Shown here: positions 34,910-43,980 of the stretch, piece after piece | How the letters are laid out: each line of letters begins with the position of its first letter | Position numbering within the stretch: the first letter of the stretch is position 1 | Position numbers and translations under genes: made by a program | Assembly: GCA_963728475.1 (NCBI GenBank) | Contig: CAVSKL010000001.1 | Coordinates: 1,674,001 to 1,738,000 of the forward strand | Origin: CAVSKL01 sp963728475 [NCBI: Candidatus Eiseniibacteriota bacterium] | GTDB lineage: Bacteria > Eisenbacteria > RBG-16-71-46 > JABDJR01 | Length of the DNA: 64,000 bases | Reading direction: 5' to 3' | The notes under the pieces: model-generated | The model's database searches: none | The model's input: only the letters and a program-made list of their open reading frames with translations | Told to the model about the DNA's origin: nothing

Positions 34910-36811
34910 ATGTGCGGTATCGCCGGCGCGTTTCACTTTGGCCGCGTGACCGCGGTGGAGGAGCCGCTCCTCCGTTCCATGGCGGCCTGCATCGCCCACC
35001 GAGGCCCCGACGACGAGGGCTTCCATCTGGATCCCGGAGGCCGGCTGGGCCTGGCCTTCCGGCGCCTCTCCATCGTGGACCTGGCCGGCGGCCACCAGCC
35101 CATGGCCACCGCCGACGGCCGCTACTGGATCGTGTTCAACGGCGAGATCTACAACCATGCCGATCTCCGGCGGGAGCTGGAAGGCAAGGGCCGGGTCTTC
35201 CGCACCCGCTCCGACACCGAGGTGATCCTGGAGTCGTTCGCGGAGTACGGCCCGGGGTGCGTGACCCGGTTCCAGGGCATGTTCGCGCTGGCCGTCTGGG
35301 ATCGCGAGCGCCGGCGGCTCTTCCTGGCCCGGGACCGGGTGGGGATCAAGCCCCTCTACTTCGCCTCGGTGGGGGGCGCGTTCGTGTTCGGGAGCGAGAT
35401 CAAGGCGCTCTTCGCCCATCCCGATCTCTCCCCCCGGCTCGACCGCGGCGAGCTCGCGCGCTACTTCACCTTCCTCTGCGTGCCGCCGCCGGGGACGCTG
35501 TTCGAAGGGGTGCAAAAGCTCCGGGCGGGCCACACCCTGGTGGTCGAGGAGGGCTCCGGGCCCGGCCAGCCCGAGCGCTACTGGACGCCGTTCACGGGGC
35601 CGGTGTCGCGGGCCTCCGAGGAGGACCTGGCCGGGGAGGTCCGTGAAACCCTCACCGAGGCGGTCCGCGCCCGCCTCATGGCCGACGTTCCCTTCGGCGC
35701 GTTTCTGAGCGGGGGGGTGGACTCGAGCGCGATCGTGGCGATCATGGCCTCGATCCTGGACCGGCCGGTCGAAACCTTCAGCGTGGGCTACAAGGACGAC
35801 CCCGGCTTCAACGAGTTCGCCAACGCCCGCCGCACCGCCGCGCTCTTCGGCACGAATCACCACGAGGTGCTGATCGACCACGAGGACTTCCGCGCCTTCC
35901 TCCCCCGGCTGGTGCACCACCAGGACGAGCCGATCGCCGATCCGGTGTGCGTGCCGCTCTACTACGTGGCGGAGCTGGCCCGGCGGAACGGGGTGATCGT
36001 GACCCAGGTGGGGGAGGGGGCGGACGAGCTTTTCTTCGGCTACGACTTCCACAACCGGGTGCGGCGGATGGTGGAGCGGTGGTGGGGGCCCCTGGCCGGG
36101 GCCCCGGGACCGCTCAAGAGCGCGGGCACGAGGCTCCTGGCGCCCTTCGTGGACGCGCAACGCCGCGACTTCCTGCGCCGGTTCCGCGAGGGGGGGGAAC
36201 CCTTCTGGGGGGGCGCGGTCACCTTCTATCCCGAGGAACTCCGCCGCCTGGCCCCGTCGCTCGCCGGCGACCACCGCCGCGAGGAGATCGTGCGGTCGCT
36301 CTATGCCGAGATCGACGCCGCCCGCCCCGGCGCCGACTTTCCCACCCGCGCCGGCTATCTGGAACTCATGTACCGGCTCCCGGAACTGCTGCTGATGCGG
36401 GTGGACAAGATGACCATGGCCACCTCGGTGGAGGGGCGGGTGCCCTTCCTCGACCACCGCATGGTGGAGCTGGCGTTCCGGATCCCCGGCGCGCTCAAGG
36501 TGAAAGGCGGGGTGAAGAAGGCCATCCTGAAGCGGGCGGTGGCGGGGCTCCTGCCCGAGGAGATCATCCACCGGCCCAAGGTGGGGTTCCACGTTCCGGT
36601 GACGCGATGGTTCGAGCAGGTGCTCTCGCCGCTGGCCGACGAGGCGCTCCTCGATCCGCGCATGACCGCGCTCGGCATCTGGGATCCGGCGGGGGTCCGG
36701 GCGCTCCTGGACCGGCAGCGCTCCGGCCGCGGCAACTACGGCATGCGCATCTGGGCCCTGGTCAACTTCGCCCTCTGGTACCGGCACTGGATGCTGGGGG
36801 AGGACCTCTGA
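34910..36811 (+). CDS. asnB: Asparagine synthase (glutamine-hydrolysing)
   Basis: A 633-aa AsnB-type protein. The mature N-terminal nucleophile is Cys2 (MCGIAGAF). The glutaminase domain includes IAHRGPDDEG and FNGEIYNHADLR, and the synthetase domain has the PP-loop LSGGVDSSAIVAI at about 266-278. The enzyme transfers ammonia from glutamine to an aspartyl or, in polysaccharide loci, a sugar-carboxyl acceptor. Its position in a glycan locus suggests amidation of a uronic acid or amino-acid substituent, though cellular asparagine synthesis is possible. It follows the YfhO-like gene after 7 nt. Confidence 0.92.
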   Translation: MCGIAGAFHFGRVTAVEEPLLRSMAACIAHRGPDDEGFHLDPGGRLGLAFRRLSIVDLAGGHQPMATADGRYWIVFNGEIYNHADLRRELEGKGRVFRTRSDTEVILESFAEYGPGCVTRFQGMFALAVWDRERRRLFLARDRVGIKPLYFASVGGAFVFGSEIKALFAHPDLSPRLDRGELARYFTFLCVPPPGTLFEGVQKLRAGHTLVVEEGSGPGQPERYWTPFTGPVSRASEEDLAGEVRETLTEAVRARLMADVPFGAFLSGGVDSSAIVAIMASILDRPVETFSVGYKDDPGFNEFANARRTAALFGTNHHEVLIDHEDFRAFLPRLVHHQDEPIADPVCVPLYYVAELARRNGVIVTQVGEGADELFFGYDFHNRVRRMVERWWGPLAGAPGPLKSAGTRLLAPFVDAQRRDFLRRFREGGEPFWGGAVTFYPEELRRLAPSLAGDHRREEIVRSLYAEIDAARPGADFPTRAGYLELMYRLPELLLMRVDKMTMATSVEGRVPFLDHRMVELAFRIPGALKVKGGVKKAILKRAVAGLLPEEIIHRPKVGFHVPVTRWFEQVLSPLADEALLDPRMTALGIWDPAGVRALLDRQRSGRGNYGMRIWALVNFALWYRHWMLGEDL

Positions 36812-36843
36812 GGGCGGCGGCCGCCCGCCGGCCCCGGGAGACC

Positions 36844-38523
36844 ATGAATTCCACCGAACTCCACCGGGCGTTGTCCGGGCGGCGGGGCGAGGCGCTCCTC
36901 ATCACCCGCAACAACCTGGCCTTTTCCCGCGCCCTCGCCGCCGCGACCCCGGACCTCCGCTGGACCGTGCTCACCAAGGACGATCTGAAGGGGGTGGGCG
37001 CCCGGGGGCTCCTCGGGCGGGTGCGCGGACGGCGGTGGGAAGCGGTGGTCATCGAGGACCGCGCCGGCGAGCTCATCCGCCGCCGCGACCTCTACCGGCT
37101 CATGCTCCTCGTCGCGCGGGCGCGCTCGCGGTGGCTGGCCGCCTCCGGCGACGCCGGCACCGCGGTGGAGGCGGTGCCGTTTCTGCGGGGCTGGCTCCTT
37201 CTGGGCCCCCGGTTGGCGGCGGAGGCGGCGGCATCCCTCCTCGCGCTCCGGTACGCCCGGGGCCTGAGCGACTCGCTCGACCGCGGCCGCTCCGGCCCGG
37301 CCGCGACGCCCCCCGCCGGCAATCCCCGGGTGGCGCTTCTCCGCACCGAGTTCTGGTTCGGGGTGAAGGCGGGGGGGTCGGTCTCGCACGTCGCGGGGGT
37401 GTTGACCGGCATGAGACGCCTGGGATTGCAACCGAGGCTCTGGACCACCTCGCTCGTCCCCGGGCTTCCTCCGGAGATTCCGCAGGCCGAGCTTCGCCCC
37501 GCGCCCCGTCCGGCCCTGGTCGAGGAAGCGGCCATGGCCGGCTTCAACCGCACGGTGATCCGCCGGCTCGCCGGGGAACTCCGCGCCTTCGCCCCCGCGG
37601 TGGTCTACCAGCGGCACGGGCTCTTCAGCCTGGCCGGTCTCGCGCTGGCCCGGTCCCTGGGGGTACCCGCGGTCCTGGAAGTGAACGCGAGCGAGGTCTG
37701 GGCCCGCGAGGCCTGGAGCCGCCTCCAGTTCGGCCGGCTGGCCCGCCGGATGGAGCGCACGGCGTTCCGGCGCGCCGACCGGCTGGTCCTCATCTCCGAG
37801 GAGCTCGTTCCCACCGTGCTCGAGCTGGGCGGCTCCCGCGATCGGATGGTGGTGAACCCCAACGGGGTCGACGTCGAACGGTTCGATCCCGCCGACCGGG
37901 GGGAGTCCGTCCGGCGCGAGCTGGGGGTGCCGGCGGAGGCGGTTCTCTGCGGTTTCGTGGGCACCTTCCACCGCTGGCACGGGGTGCTCTTCCTGGCCGG
38001 GCTGATCCCGGAGCTGGTGAAACGCCGGCCGGACCTCCACTTCCTGTTCATCGGGGACGGCGATCTCCGCCCCCGGACTCAAGCGTCCCTCGCCGAGGCC
38101 GGAGCCGCCGCGCACGCACGCTTCACCGGGCTCATGAGCCCCGACCGGGTTCCCGATCATCTCGCGGCCTGTGATATCCTTCTCAGCCCTCATCTTCCCT
38201 TCGAGGACGGGACGCCCTTCTTCGGCTCGCCGACCAAGCTCTTCGAGTACCTCGCGGCCGGCCGCCCGGTGGTCGCCAGCCGCCTGGGGCAGATCGGGCG
38301 AATCGTGGAGGACGGGCGGATGGGACGATTGGTCCCCCCCGGAGATGGGGAGGCCTTCGGCGCGGCGATCCTGGAGCTGGCCTCGGATCCGGAAAGCCGG
38401 GCGGCCATGGGCCGCGAGGCGCGCCGGGCGGCCGAAACGCGCTATACCTGGGAGGCGAACGCGAGACGGGCGCTCTCGGGCCTGATCGCGCTGCCGGAAA
38501 CCACCCACGGGAATCAGGGCTAA
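36844..38523 (+). CDS. Long GT4 glycosyltransferase with an extra N-terminal domain
   Basis: A 559-aa protein. Residues 1-155 form an extra alpha/beta region (ALLITRNNLAFSRALAAATP, EAVVIEDRAGELIRRRDLYR) that ends in a hydrophobic, Ala/Leu-rich stretch. The rest is a GT4 enzyme: WFGVKAGGSVSHVAGVLTGM at the glycine-rich loop, FVGTFHRWHGVLFLAGLIPE (about 377-396) and GSPTKLFEYLAAGRPVVASR (about 461-480) in the donor site. Ordinary GT4 enzymes have about 380 residues, so the added domain is notable. Its function is not recognisable. The stop is directly followed by the next ATG. Confidence 0.85.
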   Translation: MNSTELHRALSGRRGEALLITRNNLAFSRALAAATPDLRWTVLTKDDLKGVGARGLLGRVRGRRWEAVVIEDRAGELIRRRDLYRLMLLVARARSRWLAASGDAGTAVEAVPFLRGWLLLGPRLAAEAAASLLALRYARGLSDSLDRGRSGPAATPPAGNPRVALLRTEFWFGVKAGGSVSHVAGVLTGMRRLGLQPRLWTTSLVPGLPPEIPQAELRPAPRPALVEEAAMAGFNRTVIRRLAGELRAFAPAVVYQRHGLFSLAGLALARSLGVPAVLEVNASEVWAREAWSRLQFGRLARRMERTAFRRADRLVLISEELVPTVLELGGSRDRMVVNPNGVDVERFDPADRGESVRRELGVPAEAVLCGFVGTFHRWHGVLFLAGLIPELVKRRPDLHFLFIGDGDLRPRTQASLAEAGAAAHARFTGLMSPDRVPDHLAACDILLSPHLPFEDGTPFFGSPTKLFEYLAAGRPVVASRLGQIGRIVEDGRMGRLVPPGDGEAFGAAILELASDPESRAAMGREARRAAETRYTWEANARRALSGLIALPETTHGNQG

Positions 38524-39309
38524 ATGGACGAGTCAGCGCTCAAGAAGGCAGTTCAGACTTACTGGAACGCCCATCCCTGCGGCACTCAGTTCACGGACCT
38601 GGAGTGGGGCTCGCGCGAGTTCTTCCGGGCGGTGGAGGAGGACCGGTACGCGAGACAGCCGTTCATGGAGACGGCGGTGGGCTTCAAGCGCTACCCGGGC
38701 CGGCGCCTGCTCGAGATCGGCTGCGGCCTGGGGACCGACCTCTTCCAGTTCGCCAAAGGAGGGGCCCGGACGGCGGGGCTGGACCTGACCCCCGCCAGCG
38801 TGGCGCTGGCCCGCCGCCGGTTCGAGCTGGAGGGGATGGGGGGGGACTTTCTGGTCGGCGACGCCGAGAACCTGCCCCTGGCCGGGGCCTCGGTAGACGT
38901 GGTCTATTCGTTCGGGGTGCTCCACCATACCCCCGACACCGCCCGCGCCTTCCGCGAGGTGCATCGTGTTCTCCGCCCGGGGGGCGAAGCGGTGGTGATG
39001 CTGTACCACGCGCGCTCCTCCCACTACTATCTGGGCTATCCGCTGGCCCTGGCCTCGCGGCTCCGCCGGGGAGAGGGGATGATCGGCAAGCCCGAGTACT
39101 TCCGGATCTACGACGGGGCGGAGAACCCGCTGGGAAAGGCCTATACGCGGGCCCAGGTGCGGGACCTGTTCCGGGGGTTCGAGATCCTGGAACAGAAGAG
39201 CTACGACACCTGGAGGCCGCACCTGGGAACGGCGAGCAACCGTCTGTTGCTCCGGTTGGGGCGGCGTTACGGGTTCTACCTCGTCACGCGCGCCCGGAAG
39301 CCCGTGTGA
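38524..39309 (+). CDS. Class I SAM-dependent methyltransferase
   Basis: A 261-aa methyltransferase. The N-terminus (AVQTYWNAHPCGTQF) resembles a group of glycan-locus methyltransferases. The SAM motif is LLEIGCGLGTDLFQFAKGGA (about 62-81), followed by DLTPASVALARRR and VVYSFGVLHHTPDTARAFRE (about 122-141). It likely methylates a glycan or lipid intermediate. It starts immediately at the previous stop codon. The acceptor is unknown. Confidence 0.88.
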   Translation: MDESALKKAVQTYWNAHPCGTQFTDLEWGSREFFRAVEEDRYARQPFMETAVGFKRYPGRRLLEIGCGLGTDLFQFAKGGARTAGLDLTPASVALARRRFELEGMGGDFLVGDAENLPLAGASVDVVYSFGVLHHTPDTARAFREVHRVLRPGGEAVVMLYHARSSHYYLGYPLALASRLRRGEGMIGKPEYFRIYDGAENPLGKAYTRAQVRDLFRGFEILEQKSYDTWRPHLGTASNRLLLRLGRRYGFYLVTRARKPV

Positions 39310-39325
39310 GCGAGAGGAGCTAGGT

Positions 39326-40270
39326 TTGTCGGAAGGCCGCCTGGAACTGGTCCTGGGGGGAGCCGGATTCCTGGGCTCGCACCTCACCGAGGCGCTGCTG
39401 GCCCGCGGGAGGAAGGTGCGGGTGTTCGACCGGCTGCACGCCGATCTGGCGAACCTGGAGGGCCTGGCCGGCGACTGGGAGTTCCGGGGGGGCGACTTCG
39501 TGAACGAGTCCGACCTGGCCTCGGCCCTGGCCGGCGCGCGCACGGTCTACCACCTGGTCTCGACCACGCTTCCCGCCACCTCCAGCGCCAACCCCGGCTA
39601 CGACGTGGAGACCAACCTGGTGGCCACCCTCCGGCTCCTGGAGCGGGCGCCGGGGGAAGGGGTGGAGCGGGTGGTGTTCATCTCCAGCGGCGGCACCGTC
39701 TACGGGCGGCCGCAGTCGCTCCCCATCACCGAGGACCATCCCACCGAGCCCCAGGTCTCCTACGGGGTGGTCAAGCTCGCCATCGAGAAGTACCTGAAGC
39801 TCTACCACCGGATCCACGGCCTGGGATACGCGATCCTGCGGCTCTCCAACCCCTACGGCCCCCGGCAGGACCCGGCCGGCATCCAGGGGGCGGCCTCGGT
39901 CTTCCTGGGCCGCGTCCACGAGGGACGTCCCATCGAGATCTGGGGGGACGGGAGCGTGGTCCGCGACTACCTCTACGTGGCCGACGCGGTGGAGGCGATG
40001 ATCGCGGCCGGCGAGCGCGCCCCGGCCGAGGGCACCTACAACGTCGGCTCCGGCCGGGGGGTGAACCTGAACGAGCTGGTGGAGGCGATCCGCGAGGTGA
40101 CCGGGCGACCGGCGCCGGTGACCTATCTTCCCGCACGGCCCTTCGACGTGCCCGCCAACGTGCTCGACGTCACCCGCGCCCGGGCGGAGCTGGGGTGGGA
40201 GCCCCGGACGTCCCTGCGCGACGGCCTGGCCCGGACCTGGCGATGGCTCGAAGCCGGAGGGGGCGCGTGA
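39326..40270 (+). CDS. NAD-dependent epimerase/dehydratase (SDR family)
   Basis: A 314-aa extended SDR of the GalE/WcaG type. The Rossmann motif GGAGFLGSHLTEAL is at about 11-24, the Ser motif VFISSGGTVYG near 121-131 and Y146/K150 in YGVVK are present. ILRLSNPYGPRQDP is a family signature. Start is TTG with a good AGAGGAG ribosome-binding sequence. It most resembles UDP-glucose or UDP-GlcNAc 4-epimerases; substrate undecided. It overlaps the following glycosyltransferase by GTGA. Confidence 0.88.
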   Translation: MSEGRLELVLGGAGFLGSHLTEALLARGRKVRVFDRLHADLANLEGLAGDWEFRGGDFVNESDLASALAGARTVYHLVSTTLPATSSANPGYDVETNLVATLRLLERAPGEGVERVVFISSGGTVYGRPQSLPITEDHPTEPQVSYGVVKLAIEKYLKLYHRIHGLGYAILRLSNPYGPRQDPAGIQGAASVFLGRVHEGRPIEIWGDGSVVRDYLYVADAVEAMIAAGERAPAEGTYNVGSGRGVNLNELVEAIREVTGRPAPVTYLPARPFDVPANVLDVTRARAELGWEPRTSLRDGLARTWRWLEAGGGA

Positions 40271-41049
40271 GCGAAGCCGCCGGAGAGCCCCGCGCCGTTT
40301 CCCCGGCGACCGGAAAGCACGGCGAGCCGCTCCGCCTGTCCATCTTCTTCCCCGCCTACTACGACGAGCTCAACATCCCCAGGGTGGTGGAGGGGGCGCT
40401 CCGGGTGGTGGACGAACTCGGGATCTCCGAGTACGAGATCATCATCGTGGAGGACGGGAGCCCCGACCGCACCGGCGAGGTCGCCGACCGGCTGGCCGCG
40501 AAGCACGAACGGGTGCGGGTGGTCCATCATCCAAAGAACCTGGGCTACGGGATGGCGCTCCGCACCGGCTTCTCCGAGGCGCGCCTGGATTACGTCTTCT
40601 ACACCGACGGAGACAACCAGTTCGACCTCCAGGAGCTGAAGAAGTTCGTGGCTCTCATCCCCTATACCGACATCGTCTCCGGCTTCCGGATCAAGAAGCA
40701 GTATTCCAGCTACCGCAAGCTCACCTCGCACGTGTACAACCTGATCCTGCGCGGGCTCTTCGACATCCAGGACCGGGACGTGGACTGCGCGTTCAAGCTC
40801 TACCCCACCCAGCTCTTCCGGCGGATCGAGCTGGAGAGCCGCGACGCCATGATCGACGCCGAGATCGCGATCAAGGCGCGTCTCCTCGGGTACCGCTCCA
40901 CCGAGGTGGGGGTGACCCACCTGCCCCGGCTGGACGGGGTGTCGACCGGGGCGCGGCCCAGCGTGATCCTGCGCACCATCCGGGAGATCTACCGCTTCTA
41001 CCGCAAGTACCACCGCGACATCGCCGACGCCCGCCGGCGGGGCTGGTAA
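40267..41049 (+). CDS. GT2 glycosyltransferase (DPM-like, no membrane helices)
   Basis: A 260-aa GT-A enzyme with LSIFFPAYYDELNIPRVVEG at the start, then EIIIVEDGSPDRTGEVADRL (about 57-76), and the metal-binding YTDGDNQFDLQELKKFVAL (about 117-135). The family transfers a sugar from a nucleotide donor to polyprenyl phosphate or a glycan. It lacks the membrane helices of the 27.3 kb enzyme. GTG start is coupled to the epimerase stop. Confidence 0.88.
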   Translation: MSEAAGEPRAVSPATGKHGEPLRLSIFFPAYYDELNIPRVVEGALRVVDELGISEYEIIIVEDGSPDRTGEVADRLAAKHERVRVVHHPKNLGYGMALRTGFSEARLDYVFYTDGDNQFDLQELKKFVALIPYTDIVSGFRIKKQYSSYRKLTSHVYNLILRGLFDIQDRDVDCAFKLYPTQLFRRIELESRDAMIDAEIAIKARLLGYRSTEVGVTHLPRLDGVSTGARPSVILRTIREIYRFYRKYHRDIADARRRGW

Positions 41050-41063
41050 CCCGGAGCCCGGCG

Positions 41064-41813
41064 GTGGAACACGAGGTCTACGACTACTTCTTCACCGCCG
41101 AGGACGCCCACTGGTGGTTCCGGGCCCGGCGGCGGATCCTGGCCTCGTTCCTGGCCGGGCACTTCCGGCGGGGGGGGCTCCGGGTGGCCGACTTCGGCTG
41201 CGGGACGGGGGGGATGCTGGGGGCGCTGGCGGAGTACGGAGAAGTGACGGGGGTGGACGCCGCCCCCGAAGCCAGGGAATACTGCGCGCGACGGGGCTTT
41301 CCGCGCGTCCTCACCCCCGAGGCCTGGAGGGCGTCCGACCAGCGCTACGATCTCATCACTGCCTTCGACGTGATCGAGCACGTGGACGACGACGTGGCCC
41401 TCCTCGGCGGCATGGTGGAGCGGCTGGCCCCGGAGGGGCGGGTGCTGGCCACCGTCCCCGCCTACCCGTTTCTCTGGAGCGTGTTCGACGAGATGAACCA
41501 TCACCGCCGCCGCTATACCCGGAAACGGCTGGCCGGGAGCTTCCGCGCGGCGGGGCTCCGGGTGGAGCGCGCGACGTACTTCAATACGCTCCTCTTTCCG
41601 CCGGTGGCGGCGGTGCGGCTGGTGGAGAAGGGGCTCCGGCTGGATCCGGCATCCGACGCCGACAAGCGCAAGGCCCTGTCCCGATGGTTCAAGGTGGGGC
41701 CCCTGAACGGGACGCTGGAGGCGGTGTTCGCCTCCGAGCGCCACTGGCTCGCCCACGCCGGCTTTCCCTTCGGCACCTCGATTCTCATGATGGGGAGGGT
41801 TGCGGGGTCATGA
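41064..41813 (+). CDS. Class I SAM-dependent methyltransferase
   Basis: A 249-aa methyltransferase starting at GTG. It has the characteristic EDAHWWFRARRRILASFLAG N-terminus, the SAM motif VADFGCGTGGMLGALAEYG (about 42-60), YDLITAFDVIEHVDDDVALL (about 95-114) and the later helix-rich segment MNHHRRRYTRKRLAGSFRAA. This family occurs widely in surface-glycan loci. It ends in an ATGA overlap with the bidomain oxidoreductase. Confidence 0.88.
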   Translation: MEHEVYDYFFTAEDAHWWFRARRRILASFLAGHFRRGGLRVADFGCGTGGMLGALAEYGEVTGVDAAPEAREYCARRGFPRVLTPEAWRASDQRYDLITAFDVIEHVDDDVALLGGMVERLAPEGRVLATVPAYPFLWSVFDEMNHHRRRYTRKRLAGSFRAAGLRVERATYFNTLLFPPVAAVRLVEKGLRLDPASDADKRKALSRWFKVGPLNGTLEAVFASERHWLAHAGFPFGTSILMMGRVAGS

Positions 41814-43975
41814 AACAGGTCGTCACCAACAAGTCGGGCGCGCTGGAGGTGATCGAGGCCCCCGCGCCCGGTCTCCGCCCCGGATTCGTCCTCATCCGCA
41901 CCCGGTACTCGCTGGTGAGCGCGGGCACCGAAGGGGCGCAGGTTCGCGAAGGAAAGGCCGGGGTGCTGACCAAGGTGCGCGAGCACCCGGACCAGGTGCG
42001 CCAGGTCCTGGCCAAGCTCCGCAAGGAAGGCATCCGCTCGGTGGCGGCCCAGGTAAAGGACAAGCTGGAGCAGTGGCGCCCCCTGGGTTACAGCGTGGCC
42101 GGCCAGGTGCTGGCGGTGGGGGACGGCGTCGCCGACCTCGCCCCCGGCGATCCGGTGGCGGCGGCGGGGGCGGGCTACGCGGTGCACGCGGAGATCGTCT
42201 GCGTCCCCCGGAATCTGGTCGCCCGGATTCCCGCCGGGGTGGACCCGCGCCACGCCGCGTTCGTGACCCTGGGCTCGATCGCGCTCCACGGGGTGCGCCG
42301 GGCCGAGCCCACCCTGGGCGAGAACGCGCTGGTGGTGGGGCTGGGGCTGGTGGGGCAGCTCGCCGCGCAGTTTCTCAAGGCCGCCGGCACCCGCACCGCG
42401 GTTACCGATCCGGATGCCGCCCGCATGCGCCTCGCGCTGGAGCTGGGCGCGGACCTCGCCTTCGACCCCTCCCGCGACCAAGCCGCCGAGACCTCGGCGT
42501 GGACGGAAGGGGCCGGGCTTGACCTGGCGGTGGTCTGCGCCGCCACCAGCTCCAGCGACCCGGTGCGCAACGCGGCCCGCCTGCTCCGCGACCGCGGCCG
42601 CATGGTGGTGGTGGGGGACGTGGGGTTGGAGCTGGAGCGCGGGCCGTTCTACGCGCGCGAGCTGGACTTCACCCTGAGCCGCTCCTACGGCCCCGGCCGC
42701 TACGATCCGCTCTACGAGGAAGGGGGCCTGGACTACCCGGTGGGGTACGTGCGCTGGACCGAGGGGCGGAACCTGGGGGCGGTCCTGGAGCTGGTGCGAG
42801 CGGGGAAGCTCCGGGTGGAGCCCCTGATCGGCGAGGAGGTGCCGGTGGAGGACGCCGCCGCCGCCTACGAGCGCATCCTGGCCGGAAGCGCGTCCCTGGG
42901 CACGCTCCTCCGCTACCAGTCCATCGGAGCGCCCGCCCGCACCCTGTCCCTTCCCGGCGCCCGCGCCGCGGAGGGAACGGTGGGGGTGCTGGTGGCGGGC
43001 GCGGGATACTTCGCCCGCGCGTTCCATCTTCCCAACCTCGCCGCCACCGGCGGGCTCCGCCTGGCCGGGGTCGTGTCGGGGACCGGCGCCAACGCCAAGC
43101 AGGCGGCGGAGAAGTACGGCGGCGCCTTCGCCGCCACCGACTACGCGGAGGCGGTGGCCCGTCCCGGGGTGGACGCGGTCCTGATCGCCACCCGCCACCA
43201 TCTGCACGTGCCGCAGGCCGTCGCCGCGATCGGCCTGGGGAAGCACGTCCTGGTCGAGAAGCCGCTGGCGCTGGACGCCGGCGGCCTGCGCGCGCTGGCC
43301 GAGGCGCTCCGCGCCCATCCGGTGCGGCTGGCGGTGGGCTTCAACCGGCGCTTCGCCCCCCTCGCGGTCGAGCTCAAGAAGCTCCTGGAAGGGCGCCAGG
43401 GGCCGATCCACGGGGTCTACCGCATGAACGCGGGGCGGCTCCCCCGCGCCCACTGGGTGAACGACCCGGCGGAAGGCGGCGGCCGGATCGTGGGCGAGGC
43501 CTGCCACGTCTTCGACTTCTTCAACTTCCTCACCGGCTCCGAGCCGGAGACGGTGAGGGCGGACCGGCTCCGCTCGCCGGATCCGGACGTGATCGACGAC
43601 GACAACCTGACCGCCACCGTGAGCTACGCCGACGGATCGCTCCTCACCCTTCTCTACGACACCGCCGGACCCAAGGGATGGCCCAAGGAGGAGTTCACGG
43701 TGTTCGCCCCGGGATTCGCGGCCGCGATGACCGACTACCGGGAACTCCACTGGACCGGCGCGCGCTCCGGCCGGAAGACCCTTCGCGCCGAGGACAAGGG
43801 CCAGGCCGCGGAGATGCGCGCCTGGGCCGGCTACCTCACCGGGGCCGGAGGGGAGGTGGCGGACTTCCCTCGCGCGGCGCTTTCCACCTGGCTCACCCTG
43901 CGGGCCCTGGAGGCCGCGCGCACCGGCGCCACCCTTCCGGTGGCGGCGACCCTGCCCGAGGTCCTCGGAGGCTGA
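41810..43975 (+). CDS. Bidomain oxidoreductase: zinc-type alcohol dehydrogenase fused to Gfo/Idh/MocA
   Basis: A 721-aa fusion. Residues 1-380 form a medium-chain dehydrogenase domain (RTRYSLVSAGTEGAQVREGK; NAD site LGENALVVGLGLVGQLAAQF at about 166-185). Residues about 395-721 form a Gfo/Idh/MocA domain (GVLVAGAGYFARAFHLPNLA, then KHVLVEKPLALDAGG, the conserved EKP motif). This fused family usually sits next to heparinase II/III-like genes, as here. A two-step oxidation or reduction of a sugar nucleotide, perhaps involving a uronic acid, is inferred. Confidence 0.9.
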   Translation: MKQVVTNKSGALEVIEAPAPGLRPGFVLIRTRYSLVSAGTEGAQVREGKAGVLTKVREHPDQVRQVLAKLRKEGIRSVAAQVKDKLEQWRPLGYSVAGQVLAVGDGVADLAPGDPVAAAGAGYAVHAEIVCVPRNLVARIPAGVDPRHAAFVTLGSIALHGVRRAEPTLGENALVVGLGLVGQLAAQFLKAAGTRTAVTDPDAARMRLALELGADLAFDPSRDQAAETSAWTEGAGLDLAVVCAATSSSDPVRNAARLLRDRGRMVVVGDVGLELERGPFYARELDFTLSRSYGPGRYDPLYEEGGLDYPVGYVRWTEGRNLGAVLELVRAGKLRVEPLIGEEVPVEDAAAAYERILAGSASLGTLLRYQSIGAPARTLSLPGARAAEGTVGVLVAGAGYFARAFHLPNLAATGGLRLAGVVSGTGANAKQAAEKYGGAFAATDYAEAVARPGVDAVLIATRHHLHVPQAVAAIGLGKHVLVEKPLALDAGGLRALAEALRAHPVRLAVGFNRRFAPLAVELKKLLEGRQGPIHGVYRMNAGRLPRAHWVNDPAEGGGRIVGEACHVFDFFNFLTGSEPETVRADRLRSPDPDVIDDDNLTATVSYADGSLLTLLYDTAGPKGWPKEEFTVFAPGFAAAMTDYRELHWTGARSGRKTLRAEDKGQAAEMRAWAGYLTGAGGEVADFPRAALSTWLTLRALEAARTGATLPVAATLPEVLGG

Positions 43976-43980
43976 GCGGC

